Positions 48,004-57,132 of a DNA stretch of 64,000 bases are shown here, piece by piece; the stretch's first letter is position 1; each line of letters starts with the position of its first letter. The translations under genes and the position numbers were made by a program. The notes beneath the pieces were generated by a model. That model saw only the letters and a program-made list of their open reading frames with translations. It did no database searches and was not told where the DNA came from. This DNA is from Arthrobacter koreensis (lineage in GTDB: Bacteria; Actinomycetota; Actinomycetes; Actinomycetales; Micrococcaceae), in the NCBI RefSeq assembly GCF_009193255.1, contig NZ_WACG01000002.1:1-64000 (forward strand). Direction: 5' to 3'.

Positions 48004-49812
48004 CTAGACCTTCTGGCCTGAATAAATATCCTCGACCACGTCGGAGAAGTCCTTGAGCACCTGGGCCCGCTTGATCTTCAGGGACGGAGTGAGGTGGCCG
48101 CTGGATTCAGTGAAGTCGGTGCTGACTACCCTGAACACCTTGATGGCCTCAGCCTGGGAAACCGCCTTGTTGGCCTGGTCCACCAGGGCCTGAAGCTCAT
48201 CCTGGAGCTGCCGGGACTGTGCTGCCTCGGCCACGGTGGTTGACGCGGGCATGCCGTGCCGTTCCAGCCAGCCGGGCAGAGCTTCCTCGTCGATGGTGAT
48301 CAGGGCGGAGATGAACGGCCGCTGGTCACCCACAACCACGCACTGGGAGACGATCGCATCCGCGCGGATCGAGTCTTCCAACAGGGCCGGGATGACGTTC
48401 TTGCCGCTGGCGGTGACAATGATCTCCTTCTTCCGCCCTGTGATCCGCAGGAAGCCGTCAGAGTCGAGCTGGCCGATGTCGCCGGTGCGGAACCATCCGT
48501 CGGCGAAGTTTTCCTCGGTGAGGTCAGGGCGCTTGAAGTAGCCCTTCATGACGCTGATGCCCTTGGTCAGGATTTCGCCGTCCTCCGCGATCTTCACCGC
48601 GTTGCCCGGCAGCGGTGCGCCTACGGTGCCGATCTTGATCAGCTGCGGAGTGTTGACGCTGATCGGTGCCGTGGTTTCGGTCAGGCCGTAGCCTTCCAGG
48701 ACCATCACACCGATCCCGTCGAAGAAGTGTCCCAGCCGGTCTCCCAGCGGTGCGCCGCCGGAAATCGCGTACTGAACCCGTCCGCCCATGGCGGTGCGGA
48801 TCTTCGAGTAGAGCAGCTTGTCGAACAGGGCGTGGCGGAGCTTCAGTCCCAGGGGCACCTTGCCGGTTTCCTTGGCTTTGGAGTACTCGATGGCCGTCTT
48901 GGCGCCGGCATGGAAGATCTTGCCCTTGCCGCCGTCCTCGGCCTTCAGCATCGAGGAGTTGTAGACCTTTTCAAAGACGCGGGGGACCACCAGCAGGAAG
49001 GTGGGCTTGTAGCTCTGCAGGTCCGGGAGCAGGTTCTTCACATCCGGGGTATGGGCCACGGTGGAACCGGCCGCGACGGCGAGGACGGAGATGAACCGTG
49101 CAAAGACGTGGGCCAGGGGCAGGAACATGATGGTCTGGGCGCCCTCCTTGGCAACCTCCGGCAGCGCTGCCGTCGAGTTGCGGGAGAGGTTGACGAAGTT
49201 GCCGTGGGTCAGCTCGCAGCCCTTGGGTTTTCCGGTGGTGCCCGAGGTGTAGATGATCGTGGCCGTGTCCGCCAGCCCGGCCGAGGAACGGCGGGCTTCG
49301 AGTTCTTCGTCCGGAACCTTCGCCCCGGCCTCGCGCAGCGCGTCCAGCCCGCCGCCGTCGATTTGCCAGACGTTCTTGACGGCGGAGAGATCCTCATCCG
49401 CACCTGCCTGGCGGACCACGTTTTCGTGGCGTGCGGCCTCCACCACTACGCCGACAGCCTCGGAGTCGCCGAGAATCCAGGCAACCTGCGCGGGGGAGGA
49501 CGTCTCGTAGACCGGAACGGAGACTGCTCCGGCAAACCAGATCGCGAAATCGACGAGGGTCCATTCGTAGCGGGTACGGGCCATGATGCCTACGCGGTCG
49601 CCCTGTCCGATTCCGCTGGCGATGAGGCCCTTGGCAATGCGGGAGACATCGGCAAGGAACTCCGTGGCGGTGATGTTCTTCCACTCGTCACCGGTGGAGC
49701 GCACGGCGAAGAGGGCCGGATTGGAGGGCTTGGCAGCCTGTTCCAGAAGCAGGTCCGTAGTGTTCGTTTCCGGTGCGGTTTCCACCAGGACCGGAACGCT
49801 GTATTCGCGCAC
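48004..49812 (-). CDS. Long-chain acyl-CoA synthetase (FadD15-like)
   Basis: A 602-residue AMP-forming ligase. Motifs are YTSGTTGKPKGCELTH, YGLTETTAPIS, the GDIGQLDSDGFLRITGRKKE hinge region and the terminal Lys in SGHLTPSLKIKR. It activates long-chain fatty acids for degradation or lipid assembly. The position near glucokinase, acyltransferase and aroG fits FadD15 (Rv2187). GTG 49812 has AAAGGAG upstream. An AT-rich promoter region (49855-49912, possible TATAAA on this strand) precedes it. Confidence 0.92.
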   Translation of the reverse strand: MREYSVPVLVETAPETNTTDLLLEQAAKPSNPALFAVRSTGDEWKNITATEFLADVSRIAKGLIASGIGQGDRVGIMARTRYEWTLVDFAIWFAGAVSVPVYETSSPAQVAWILGDSEAVGVVVEAARHENVVRQAGADEDLSAVKNVWQIDGGGLDALREAGAKVPDEELEARRSSAGLADTATIIYTSGTTGKPKGCELTHGNFVNLSRNSTAALPEVAKEGAQTIMFLPLAHVFARFISVLAVAAGSTVAHTPDVKNLLPDLQSYKPTFLLVVPRVFEKVYNSSMLKAEDGGKGKIFHAGAKTAIEYSKAKETGKVPLGLKLRHALFDKLLYSKIRTAMGGRVQYAISGGAPLGDRLGHFFDGIGVMVLEGYGLTETTAPISVNTPQLIKIGTVGAPLPGNAVKIAEDGEILTKGISVMKGYFKRPDLTEENFADGWFRTGDIGQLDSDGFLRITGRKKEIIVTASGKNVIPALLEDSIRADAIVSQCVVVGDQRPFISALITIDEEALPGWLERHGMPASTTVAEAAQSRQLQDELQALVDQANKAVSQAEAIKVFRVVSTDFTESSGHLTPSLKIKRAQVLKDFSDVVEDIYSGQKV

Positions 49813-49952
49813 GATAGCTCCTTTGGTATCTGTTTGGACGGCGGGTTGCTCCTAAGCCTATAACCTAGATCACATTTTATACTCGCGGGTAACTTTCGAA
49901 TGCATAACGCTTGCGTCCTCGCCGGCTGCCCGTTGCCTACAATGGGTCTTTG

Positions 49953-51026
49953 ATGCATGCCCCTAACCCAGCTCCGATTCCTTTTTCCGCTCCTGCCGCG
50001 CGGTGGTCCCGCAGGCCCTCAGACCCCCTGCGTCCGCGGCGGAGCGTGCGGCTTTCGTCTCCGATGCGACGGCGCGGCCTGGCCATCGGGATCGACATTG
50101 GCGGAACCAAGGTGGCAGCCGGACTGGTTGATGCCAGCGGACGGGTACTGGAAGTCCTCCGCCGGTCCACGCCCGGACAGGACCCGCGAGAGGTCGAGAA
50201 CGTCATCGTTGAACTGGTCCGGGAACTTTCCGCGCACAAGCACGTGTGGTCGGTGGGCATCGGTGCCGCCGGCTGGATGGACCTCTCCGGCAGCACGGTG
50301 CTTTTCAGTCCGCACCTGGCCTGGCGCAACGAGCCCCTCCAGGAGAACCTGGAACGGCTGCTGCGCCGCCGGGTGTATCTCGCCAACGACGCCGACGGCG
50401 CCGCCTGGGCTGAGTGGCGCTTCGGGGCAGGCAGGGGAGAGAGCAGGCTCGTCTGCATCACGCTCGGCACCGGAATCGGCGGCGCGATGATCATGGACGG
50501 CCGCCTGGAACGCGGACGCTTCGGCGTTGCGGGGGAGTTCGGCCACCAAATCATCATGCCGCAGGGGCAGCGCTGTGAGTGCGGCAACCGCGGCTGCTGG
50601 GAACAGTACGCTTCGGGCAACGCCCTGGGACGCGAAGCCCGTGAGCTCGCTGCCGCCAATTCGCCGGTGGCGCAGGAGATCCTGGGCAGTGTAGGCGGCA
50701 ACATCCCGGACATTACCGGTGCCGTAGTGACCAGGCTGGCGCTCGAAGGGGACCGCACTGCCATTGAGCTGGTAGGAGAGGTTGGCGAATGGCTGGGACT
50801 GGGACTGTCCAACCTCGCTGCGGCCCTGGACCCGGGGATGTTCGTGATTGGCGGGGGTCTGAGCGACGCCGGTGAGCTGCTGCTGGAACCGGCCCGCAGG
50901 GCCTACTCGCGGAACCTCACGGGCCGTGGTTTCCGTCCGGAAGCCCGCATCGAAAAGGCGGCGCTCGGGCCGGCAGCCGGGCTGATCGGCGCAGCAGACC
51001 TTTCCCGGGTTGCCGCCCGGCGGTGA
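49953..51026 (+). CDS. glk: ROK-family glucokinase
   Basis: A protein of about 357 residues. The ATP motif IGIDIGGTKVAAGLVD starts at residue about 44. The ROK zinc motif CECGNRGCWEQYASG and the catalytic Asp region (NDADGAA) are present. It phosphorylates glucose and in Streptomyces takes part in glucose repression. TACAAT (49938-49943) lies 9 nt before ATG 49953, so the transcript would have almost no leader. The first 37 residues are Pro/Arg rich, and ATG 50064 (MRRRGLAIG) is the conservative alternative start. Confidence 0.9.
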   Translation: MHAPNPAPIPFSAPAARWSRRPSDPLRPRRSVRLSSPMRRRGLAIGIDIGGTKVAAGLVDASGRVLEVLRRSTPGQDPREVENVIVELVRELSAHKHVWSVGIGAAGWMDLSGSTVLFSPHLAWRNEPLQENLERLLRRRVYLANDADGAAWAEWRFGAGRGESRLVCITLGTGIGGAMIMDGRLERGRFGVAGEFGHQIIMPQGQRCECGNRGCWEQYASGNALGREARELAAANSPVAQEILGSVGGNIPDITGAVVTRLALEGDRTAIELVGEVGEWLGLGLSNLAAALDPGMFVIGGGLSDAGELLLEPARRAYSRNLTGRGFRPEARIEKAALGPAAGLIGAADLSRVAARR

Positions 51027-51033
51027 TTCACCG

Positions 51034-51552
51034 CTAGACCGCTGCGCCGTCGTCGCCCTCATCCCTCGATTGGGGGAGCCGGAACAGCAGGTAGCCGGCG
51101 CAGGTGACGAAAATGGCGACGACGCCCAGCACCACGGCCATTGGTGCGCCGCGCCAGAACATGGCAAACAGGAGCAGCAGCAGCGGTCCTCCCGCGGCAC
51201 CCAGCCAGGCCAAAATCACCAGCGGTTCGCCGCTTCCCAGCGGCGGCGGTTCCTCCGGGACGAATGAGCCGTCTGACTCGTCCTCTTCCGGGCTGTAGTC
51301 ACGGGGTCCGGCGGGTGGGGTCGCACGCAGCGGCTGGTTCTCGAAAATGGCCCGGGTGCGGTCCGCCGCGGAGCGCGGCCCCGCGGGCGGGGCGGCGGGG
51401 CCAGGCGCCTGGGCGGAGTCGCCGTCGGGAGCCTGGCGCTCGGGGGAAGGCTGCCGGGGATCAGTGTCCGGAGTTTCCTGCAGGCGGGCGACCAGGTCCA
51501 GCCAGGTGGCCTCGTCCGTGGACTCGTTACGGTCCGGTTCGCGTTCATTCAT
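51034..51552 (-). CDS. Conserved membrane protein of unknown function
   Basis: A 172-residue protein. The first 105 residues are polar, Pro and acidic rich and probably cytoplasmic and disordered. Two hydrophobic helices follow (LVILAWLGAAGGPLLLLLFAMF and MAVVLGVVAIFVTCAGYLLF), then a short charged tail. It overlaps the esterase gene upstream by 4 nt, so they are co-translated. No recognised domain. Confidence 0.75.
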   Translation of the reverse strand: MNEREPDRNESTDEATWLDLVARLQETPDTDPRQPSPERQAPDGDSAQAPGPAAPPAGPRSAADRTRAIFENQPLRATPPAGPRDYSPEEDESDGSFVPEEPPPLGSGEPLVILAWLGAAGGPLLLLLFAMFWRGAPMAVVLGVVAIFVTCAGYLLFRLPQSRDEGDDGAAV

Positions 51553-52313
51553 GCTGCGGCACCTGCACTCACCCGTTGGATGAATTCGTGGGAACGGTCA
51601 AAGATCAGCGGTGCATCATGGTCCATCGTGGCCACATGATAGCTGTTGGGGAGGGGCACTACTTCAAGCTCCGTGGTGCCAAGCTGCCTGCGCACCAGGT
51701 CCATGCTGGACTCCGGCACCACCGGATCCACGGTCGACCGGAAGGCGATCACAGGCACCTTCACCTCGGGCAGGTGCTCTGCGGTGTCCTTGAAGAGCCG
51801 AAGGAGCTGGGCCACGGCCCCCACCGGAGTGCGGGAATACGCTCCCTCGTCCTGTCCCGGCAGGCGGATGCTGTTCCCGATCGCGGGAACGGAGGGCAAC
51901 ACATACTTCAGCAGGTGGGCGTAACGGGCCCGGGGGTCGGCGACGGTCAGGCCGGGATTGACGACGGCGACTCCGGCTACCGGCTGCCGGGCAGCAAGGC
52001 GCAGCGCCAGGGCGCCGCCCATGGACAGTCCGGCGGCGAATACCCGGTCTGTCCGCGCGGCCAGTTCCGTGTACGCGTCCTCATAGCCCCGGTACCAGTG
52101 CTGCCAGGGTGTGCGTGCCAGCTCCTGCCAGGTGGTTCCGTGGCCGGGCAGCAGGGGAAGGCTGACGGCATACCCGGCCTCGGCCAGATAGCGGGCCCAG
52201 CCCAGCATGCTCACCGTTGAACCGGTGAAGCCATGGCTGAGGAGCACGCCGGTGGATGCGTTCGGGCCTTCTCCGGCGCTTGAAAATGGTGCCGGGCCCC
52301 CGGGGGAAGTCAT
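51549..52313 (-). CDS. Alpha/beta hydrolase, carboxylesterase / monoacylglycerol lipase type
   Basis: A 254-residue esterase resembling Est30-type carboxylesterases. GVLLSHGFTGS gives the oxyanion strand, GLSMGGALA the nucleophile Ser, the Asp is in FRSTVDPVVPE and the His in LPNSYHVATMDHD. It probably cleaves short-chain esters or monoacylglycerols. Neighbouring fadD and acyltransferase suggest lipid turnover. ATG 52313 opens the two-gene unit. Confidence 0.87.
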   Translation of the reverse strand: MTSPGGPAPFSSAGEGPNASTGVLLSHGFTGSTVSMLGWARYLAEAGYAVSLPLLPGHGTTWQELARTPWQHWYRGYEDAYTELAARTDRVFAAGLSMGGALALRLAARQPVAGVAVVNPGLTVADPRARYAHLLKYVLPSVPAIGNSIRLPGQDEGAYSRTPVGAVAQLLRLFKDTAEHLPEVKVPVIAFRSTVDPVVPESSMDLVRRQLGTTELEVVPLPNSYHVATMDHDAPLIFDRSHEFIQRVSAGAAA

Positions 52314-52460
52314 GTCTCTATGGTTGCATTAGGCGCGCGTTTTTCCACCCCGCCGGAAACAAAGTCGGCCGTGTCAGGAGCGGCAGAAATTCTACGCTGC
52401 CGCCGCGGCGCTTACAGTAGTACCAGGGGGTGCCATTCGGGTTCCCCACTGTGTTCCTCA

Positions 52461-52489
52461 ATTGGTTCCTTGATTGGTTCCTTAATTGT
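52461..52489 (+). repeat. 12-bp direct repeats in the acyltransferase leader
   Basis: ATTGGTTCCTT(G/A) occurs twice in a row at 52461-52472 and 52473-52484, with a partial third copy (ATTG) after and TTCCTCA before. The array ends 26 nt before the GTG start. It may be a slippage-prone leader or a binding array. Confidence 0.6.
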
Positions 52490-52514
52490 CTTGTCCGACG
52501 GGAGAGCTGGCCGC

Positions 52515-53435
52515 GTGTTCTATTGGGTGATGAAGACGATTTTCATCGGACCGGTGGTGAATCTCCTGTTCAGGCCGTGGGTCAAAGGTATGGACAATGT
52601 TCCCGCCACTGGGCCGGCGATCCTCGTCAGCAACCATCTCTCCTTCTCGGACTCCATCTTCCTGCCGCTGGCCGTACCGCGTCCGGTGAGCTTCCTGGCC
52701 AAGTCGGAATACTTCACGGGCCGGGGCCTGAAGGGCAAACTCACTGCAGCGTTCTTCCGCCTTTCCAACCAGCTGCCCATCGACCGTTCGGGCGGTGCTG
52801 CCTCCGAGGCGGCGCTGCGTGCCGGCGTGAAGGTGCTGGAGAGCGGCAACCTCCTGGGCATTTACCCGGAAGGCACCCGCAGCCCCGACGGCCGGCTGTA
52901 CCGCGGCAAGACCGGTGTGGCGAAGATGGCACTGCAGACCGGTGTGCCCGTCATCCCCGTGGCAATGATCGGAACCGATAAGGTCCAGCCCATCGGGCGG
53001 CGCATCCCGAATATCCGCCGGATCGGCATTATTGTCGGTGAGCCGCTGGATTTCTCCCGCTATGCGGGCATGGAAAACGACCGCTTTGTGCAGCGTTCGG
53101 TCACTGACGAAATCATGTACGAGCTCATGCGCCTTTCCGGCCAGGAGTACGTGGACGTGTACGCCAGCACCGTTAAGGACCAGATGGCGGCGGCACGCAA
53201 GGCGTCAAAGTCGGCAGAGTCCCGCAGCGCGGCTGTCCGCCTGGCGCATGCCGATACTCCTGACACCGGGGTAGGTCCGGGTACCGGCCGCCGAAAGGGC
53301 CACAAGGAACCCGGCGAGGTTACCGTCATCGGTTCCCCGGACAAGGCCAAGCAGGCGGAAGGGCAGACCCCTGCGGACGGCGGCAGCGGAGACAATAGCT
53401 CCGGCGGGTCGCAGCAGTCCCCGCGGGGTGCCTGA
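52515..53435 (+). CDS. plsC: 1-acyl-sn-glycerol-3-phosphate acyltransferase
   Basis: A 306-residue acyltransferase making phosphatidic acid. The catalytic H-x4-D motif is NHLSFSD, GIYPEGTRSPDG is the second motif and VIPVAMIGT the third. After the enzyme core (about 225 residues) comes an 80-residue Ser/Gly/Lys-rich disordered tail. GTG 52515 has GGAGAG 8 nt upstream. Its place before aroG matches Rv2182c in mycobacteria. Confidence 0.9.
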   Translation: MFYWVMKTIFIGPVVNLLFRPWVKGMDNVPATGPAILVSNHLSFSDSIFLPLAVPRPVSFLAKSEYFTGRGLKGKLTAAFFRLSNQLPIDRSGGAASEAALRAGVKVLESGNLLGIYPEGTRSPDGRLYRGKTGVAKMALQTGVPVIPVAMIGTDKVQPIGRRIPNIRRIGIIVGEPLDFSRYAGMENDRFVQRSVTDEIMYELMRLSGQEYVDVYASTVKDQMAAARKASKSAESRSAAVRLAHADTPDTGVGPGTGRRKGHKEPGEVTVIGSPDKAKQAEGQTPADGGSGDNSSGGSQQSPRGA

Positions 53436-53502
53436 GGGCCCTGCCGCACCCGATTCCTGCGTAACAGGACATATTGGATCGCTGAGGGCGGACGCCGCGA
53501 CG

Positions 53503-53514
53503 TAGGGTTAAGGG
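53503..53514 (+). promoter_or_regulatory. TAGGGT -10 box, leaderless aroG start
   Basis: TAGGGT (53503-53508) plus six bases, then GTG 53515. No Shine-Dalgarno is correctly placed (AGGGG touches the start). Confidence 0.6.
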
Positions 53515-54903
53515 GTGACCCAAAAACCTGCTGACCTTGATCCCAGTTTCCCGCCGTCCTCGGGTGCCGCCGTATATCCCGGCCTCGATGACTGGCGTTC
53601 GCTGCCCATCTCCCAGCAGCCCACCTGGCACCAAGACCCCGGCTATGAGGCCGCCGTAGCGGAACTCTCCATGGTCCCTCCGCTGGTATTCGCCGGCGAG
53701 GTGGACATCCTGCGTGAACGGCTTGCCCAGGCTGCCCAGGGAAAGGCATTCCTCCTGCAGGGAGGCGACTGCGCGGAGACATTCGAGGCTGCGACGGCGG
53801 ACAAGATCAGCGCACGAGTCCGCACCATCCTTCAGATGTCCGTGGTGCTGACCTACGGGGCGTCCCTGCCCGTGATCAAGATGGGACGCATGGCCGGCCA
53901 GTTTGCCAAGCCGCGTTCCTCGAATGATGAAACGCGTGGCGGTGTGACGCTCCCGGCGTATCGGGGAGACATGGTCAACGGCTTCGAGTTCACCCCCGAG
54001 TCCCGCCGGCATGACCCGGCACGCATGGTGCGGGCCTACCACACCTCCGCATCCACCCTGAACCTGATCCGTGCCTTCACCCAGGGCGGCTTCGCAGACC
54101 TTAGGCTGGTCCACCACTGGAACCGGGGCTTCACCGCCAACCCGGCGCACTCCCGCTATGAGTCCCTCGCCCGGGACATCGACCGCGCAGTGCGCTTCAT
54201 GGACGTCTGCGGCGCCGACTTCGAGGCCCTGAAACGCGTTGAGTTCTTCGCCAGTCACGAAGCTTTGCTGCTGGACTATGAGCGGGCGCTGACCCGGATC
54301 GATTCGCGGACCGGCCAGCCCTATGACACGTCCGCCCACTTCCTGTGGATCGGTGAGCGTACCCGCGACCTGGATTCGGCGCACGTGGACTTCCTGTCCC
54401 GCGTCCGCAACCCCATTGGCGTGAAGCTCGGCCCCAACAGCACGGCTGAGGACGCACTGGCCCTGATCGAGAAACTGGATCCCGAACGCGAACCGGGGCG
54501 CCTGACCTTCATCACGCGCATGGGTGCCGGCAACATCCGCGAAAAGCTCCCCACCCTGGTGGAGAAGGTGACCGCCTCCGGTGCCCAGGTACTCTGGGTA
54601 ACCGATCCCATGCACGGCAACACGGTAACGTCCCCCAACGGATACAAGACCCGCAACTTCGACGACGTCATGGACGAGGTCCGCGGCTTCTTCGAGGTCC
54701 ACAACGAGCTGGGCACCTTCCCGGGCGGCCTGCACGTCGAGATGACGGGCGATGACGTGTCCGAATGCCTGGGCGGAGCAGATCCCGTGGACCAGGAGGC
54801 CTTCGTGGAAGGCTACGAGTCGGTCTGCGACCCCCGCCTGAACCACATGCAGTCCCTGGAGATGGCATTCCTGGTGGCAGGAGCCCTCGCGGAAAAGAGC
54901 TGA
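53515..54903 (+). CDS. aroG: 3-deoxy-7-phosphoheptulonate synthase, class II
   Basis: A 462-residue plant-type DAHP synthase, the first enzyme of the shikimate pathway. It shows LLQGGDCAETF, the Cys that binds metal, GRMAGQFAKPRS, FLWIGERTRDLDSAHVDF and the terminal GGLHVEMTGDDVSECLGG. Length and motifs match Rv2178c. GTG 53515 is a probable leaderless start. It ends at a strong terminator facing pknL. Confidence 0.96.
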   Translation: MTQKPADLDPSFPPSSGAAVYPGLDDWRSLPISQQPTWHQDPGYEAAVAELSMVPPLVFAGEVDILRERLAQAAQGKAFLLQGGDCAETFEAATADKISARVRTILQMSVVLTYGASLPVIKMGRMAGQFAKPRSSNDETRGGVTLPAYRGDMVNGFEFTPESRRHDPARMVRAYHTSASTLNLIRAFTQGGFADLRLVHHWNRGFTANPAHSRYESLARDIDRAVRFMDVCGADFEALKRVEFFASHEALLLDYERALTRIDSRTGQPYDTSAHFLWIGERTRDLDSAHVDFLSRVRNPIGVKLGPNSTAEDALALIEKLDPEREPGRLTFITRMGAGNIREKLPTLVEKVTASGAQVLWVTDPMHGNTVTSPNGYKTRNFDDVMDEVRGFFEVHNELGTFPGGLHVEMTGDDVSECLGGADPVDQEAFVEGYESVCDPRLNHMQSLEMAFLVAGALAEKS

Positions 54904-54912
54904 CCTTCCAAA

Positions 54913-54948
54913 CAGGAACGGGGACTGCCTGGGCAGTCCCCGTTCCTG
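54913..54948. terminator. Terminator between aroG and pknL
   Basis: CAGGAACGGGGACTGCC (54913-54929) and GGCAGTCCCCGTTCCTG (54932-54948) are exact complements, with the innermost pairs opening as a loop. It serves the two convergent genes. Confidence 0.88.
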
Positions 54949-54961
54949 TGCCGGCGTCCTG

Positions 54962-57055
54962 TCAGACGACGGTCAGCTTGATGACCGAACCCTCCGGGGC
55001 CGTGCCGCCCGCCGGATCCTGGGCCCGGACCGTTCCGAAGAAACCGCCCAGGATTTCGTTGACCTCGACGCGGAAGCCCAGGCGTTCAAGTTCCTCGCGT
55101 GCGGTGTCCGCCTGCTTGCCCACATAGCTGGGCACCTGGACCATGCGCGGCCCGTCGGAAATGGTCAGTGTCACCGTTCCGCCCCGCTCCACCAGCCCGG
55201 AGGACGGCGTCTGCACTGCCACGGATCCCTTGGGAACATCCACGCTGTTGATGCGCTCGGGGGAGACGGTGGCTGACAATCCGGCCTCCTGGATTAGCCG
55301 TACCGCCTCCTGCTCGGTCTTCCCGGCCACCACCGGGACCTCGACAGGTGCCGGGCCCTTGGACACCGTAAGGTCCACGGGAGTGCCGCGGCGAAGGTCA
55401 GCGTCCGCTGCGGGTACCTGCGCGAGGACCTGCCCTGCGGGAACATCCTCGCTGAATTCCTCGGTGACGGTTCCGGTGGCGAGACCGGCCTCGGTGATCT
55501 TCTCCCGGGCGTCCTCCAGCGAACGCTGGATGACGTTGGGGACGCTGAAGAGTTCCGGTCCGCGGGACACCAGCAGCGTCACCGGCTGGAACCGGCGGAT
55601 TTGCTGCGCGGCGGCGGGATCGGTTCCCACCACCATTCCGGCCGAGATCACCTCGTCATACACCTCGCTGGTGGTATAGCGGAGTCCTTCCTCGCCAAGC
55701 CTGCTTCCAGCGGCCTCGACCGATGTGTTGGAGACCTCCGGGATGGACACCAGTGCTCCGGGACCGGCTCCGAAGAACCAGCCGGCGAAGGCAGCCGCGG
55801 CAACCAGCAGGGTAACCAGGAGCGCCAGCAGGACGCCCCGCCTGCGCGGACGGCCCGGACGCAGGGATACCTCAGGACGCTGCGCTGCCCGGCTGGCCTC
55901 TTTCTGGCTTGCCTTAAAGTCTTTCTTGGCAAGCCGCCGGCCTGCCCGTGGGGAGAGCTCAGGGTAGTCGCCGTCGTCGTCGTCGCCGTGCCCGTCATAA
56001 CCATCGTCGTCCTGGTAGCCCTCCGCGGTGAGCGGGTGCCCCAGGACGGTGGTGGCGTTGTCCGTGCGCTGCAGGACTTCGGTGGCGTGGGGCTGCGCCT
56101 GGCTGATCACTTCCGTGGCGCCGGAAGGCGTCGGTGTCATGACGGTTGTCCGGTCGCCCTGGCCCGGATGCTGTGCCGGGGGACTGCCCGGGGCATGGAA
56201 GTCCAGCTGTTCGTCGGTGAGGGACGTGCGGATGTGGCGCAGTTCCCCCAGCAGGGCGCGGCCGTCCACCGGCCGGCCCTCCGGGTCCTGCGAGGTGCAC
56301 CAGAGCACCAGCTCGTCCAGGTCCTCAGCCAGTCCGGGGCAGGCGGCGGAAGGCGCCGGGACCGAGGAGTGCACGTGGGCGAATGCCACCTGGATTGGCA
56401 CTTCGCCGGTGAAGGGCTGGGAACCCGTGAGCATCTCGTAGAGCATGATGCCGGCGGAATAGATGTCGCTGCGTGCGTCAGCGCCGGCACCGGTGACAAG
56501 TTCAGGGGCCAGGTAAGCGACGGTGCCCACCAGCGTGCCCGTGTTCGTGCTGGTAGTCACGGCACGGGCCAGGCCGAAGTCCGCTATTTTGATGGCACCG
56601 CTGCTGGCCAGCAGCACGTTTTCGGGCTTGACGTCGCGGTGCACAAGCCCCGCTTCGTGTGCGGCGGCGAGCCCGTCCACCACGGCATCCATCATGGCCA
56701 GCGCCAGGCGGGGGGAGAGCCTGTGCCGCTCGTTGAGGACGTCACGCAGCGTGCGGCCGGGAACGTATTCCATGACCAGATAGGACAGCGAGTCGGTGAC
56801 GCCCTGGTCCAGGACGCCGACGACGTGCGGGTGGGACAGGCGGGCAGCGGACTTGGCCTCCCGCTCAAAACGGTCGAGGAATCCGCGGTCCGCCGCGAGG
56901 TGGGGGTACAGGACCTTCAGGGCGACGTCGCGGTCCAGCCGGGTATCGGTTGCCAGATAGACAGTGGACATTCCGCCGCGCGCGATGCGGGACCGCACCA
57001 GGTAGCGGTTGTCTACCAGGGTTTCCAGGAGAGGGTCACTCACGGGCTCATGCAC
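54962..57055 (-). CDS. pknL: PASTA-domain Ser/Thr protein kinase (PknL-type)
   Basis: A 697-residue transmembrane kinase. The kinase domain (about 15-280) has IARGGMSTVYLA, VALKVL, HRDVKPEN, DFGLARAV and APELVTGA. A linker of about 120 polar residues, a membrane helix near residue 405 (GVLLALLVTLLVAAAAFAGW) and four extracellular PASTA repeats follow, which sense peptidoglycan. M. tuberculosis PknL lacks PASTA, but the gene order with aroG and the Rv2175c-like protein supports PknL. GTG 57055 lies six bases after a TAGGAT box. Confidence 0.92.
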   Translation of the reverse strand: MHEPVSDPLLETLVDNRYLVRSRIARGGMSTVYLATDTRLDRDVALKVLYPHLAADRGFLDRFEREAKSAARLSHPHVVGVLDQGVTDSLSYLVMEYVPGRTLRDVLNERHRLSPRLALAMMDAVVDGLAAAHEAGLVHRDVKPENVLLASSGAIKIADFGLARAVTTSTNTGTLVGTVAYLAPELVTGAGADARSDIYSAGIMLYEMLTGSQPFTGEVPIQVAFAHVHSSVPAPSAACPGLAEDLDELVLWCTSQDPEGRPVDGRALLGELRHIRTSLTDEQLDFHAPGSPPAQHPGQGDRTTVMTPTPSGATEVISQAQPHATEVLQRTDNATTVLGHPLTAEGYQDDDGYDGHGDDDDGDYPELSPRAGRRLAKKDFKASQKEASRAAQRPEVSLRPGRPRRRGVLLALLVTLLVAAAAFAGWFFGAGPGALVSIPEVSNTSVEAAGSRLGEEGLRYTTSEVYDEVISAGMVVGTDPAAAQQIRRFQPVTLLVSRGPELFSVPNVIQRSLEDAREKITEAGLATGTVTEEFSEDVPAGQVLAQVPAADADLRRGTPVDLTVSKGPAPVEVPVVAGKTEQEAVRLIQEAGLSATVSPERINSVDVPKGSVAVQTPSSGLVERGGTVTLTISDGPRMVQVPSYVGKQADTAREELERLGFRVEVNEILGGFFGTVRAQDPAGGTAPEGSVIKLTVV

Positions 57056-57061
57056 CCTTTG

Positions 57062-57119
57062 ATCCTATAAGCGGAAGGAGCCGGGAGGCGGATCGACACC
57101 CGATCCGCCTCCCGGCTCC
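57062..57119 (-). promoter_or_regulatory. LysM-gene terminator hairpin abutting the leaderless pknL promoter
   Basis: A perfect 19-bp stem (57077-57095 with 57101-57119, loop ACACC) follows the LysM gene. Ten bases further on the minus strand is TAGGAT (57067-57062), six bases before GTG 57055. So a terminator and the next gene's -10 box are packed into under 70 nt. Confidence 0.65.
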
Positions 57120-57132
57120 AGTTCCGTGCGTG

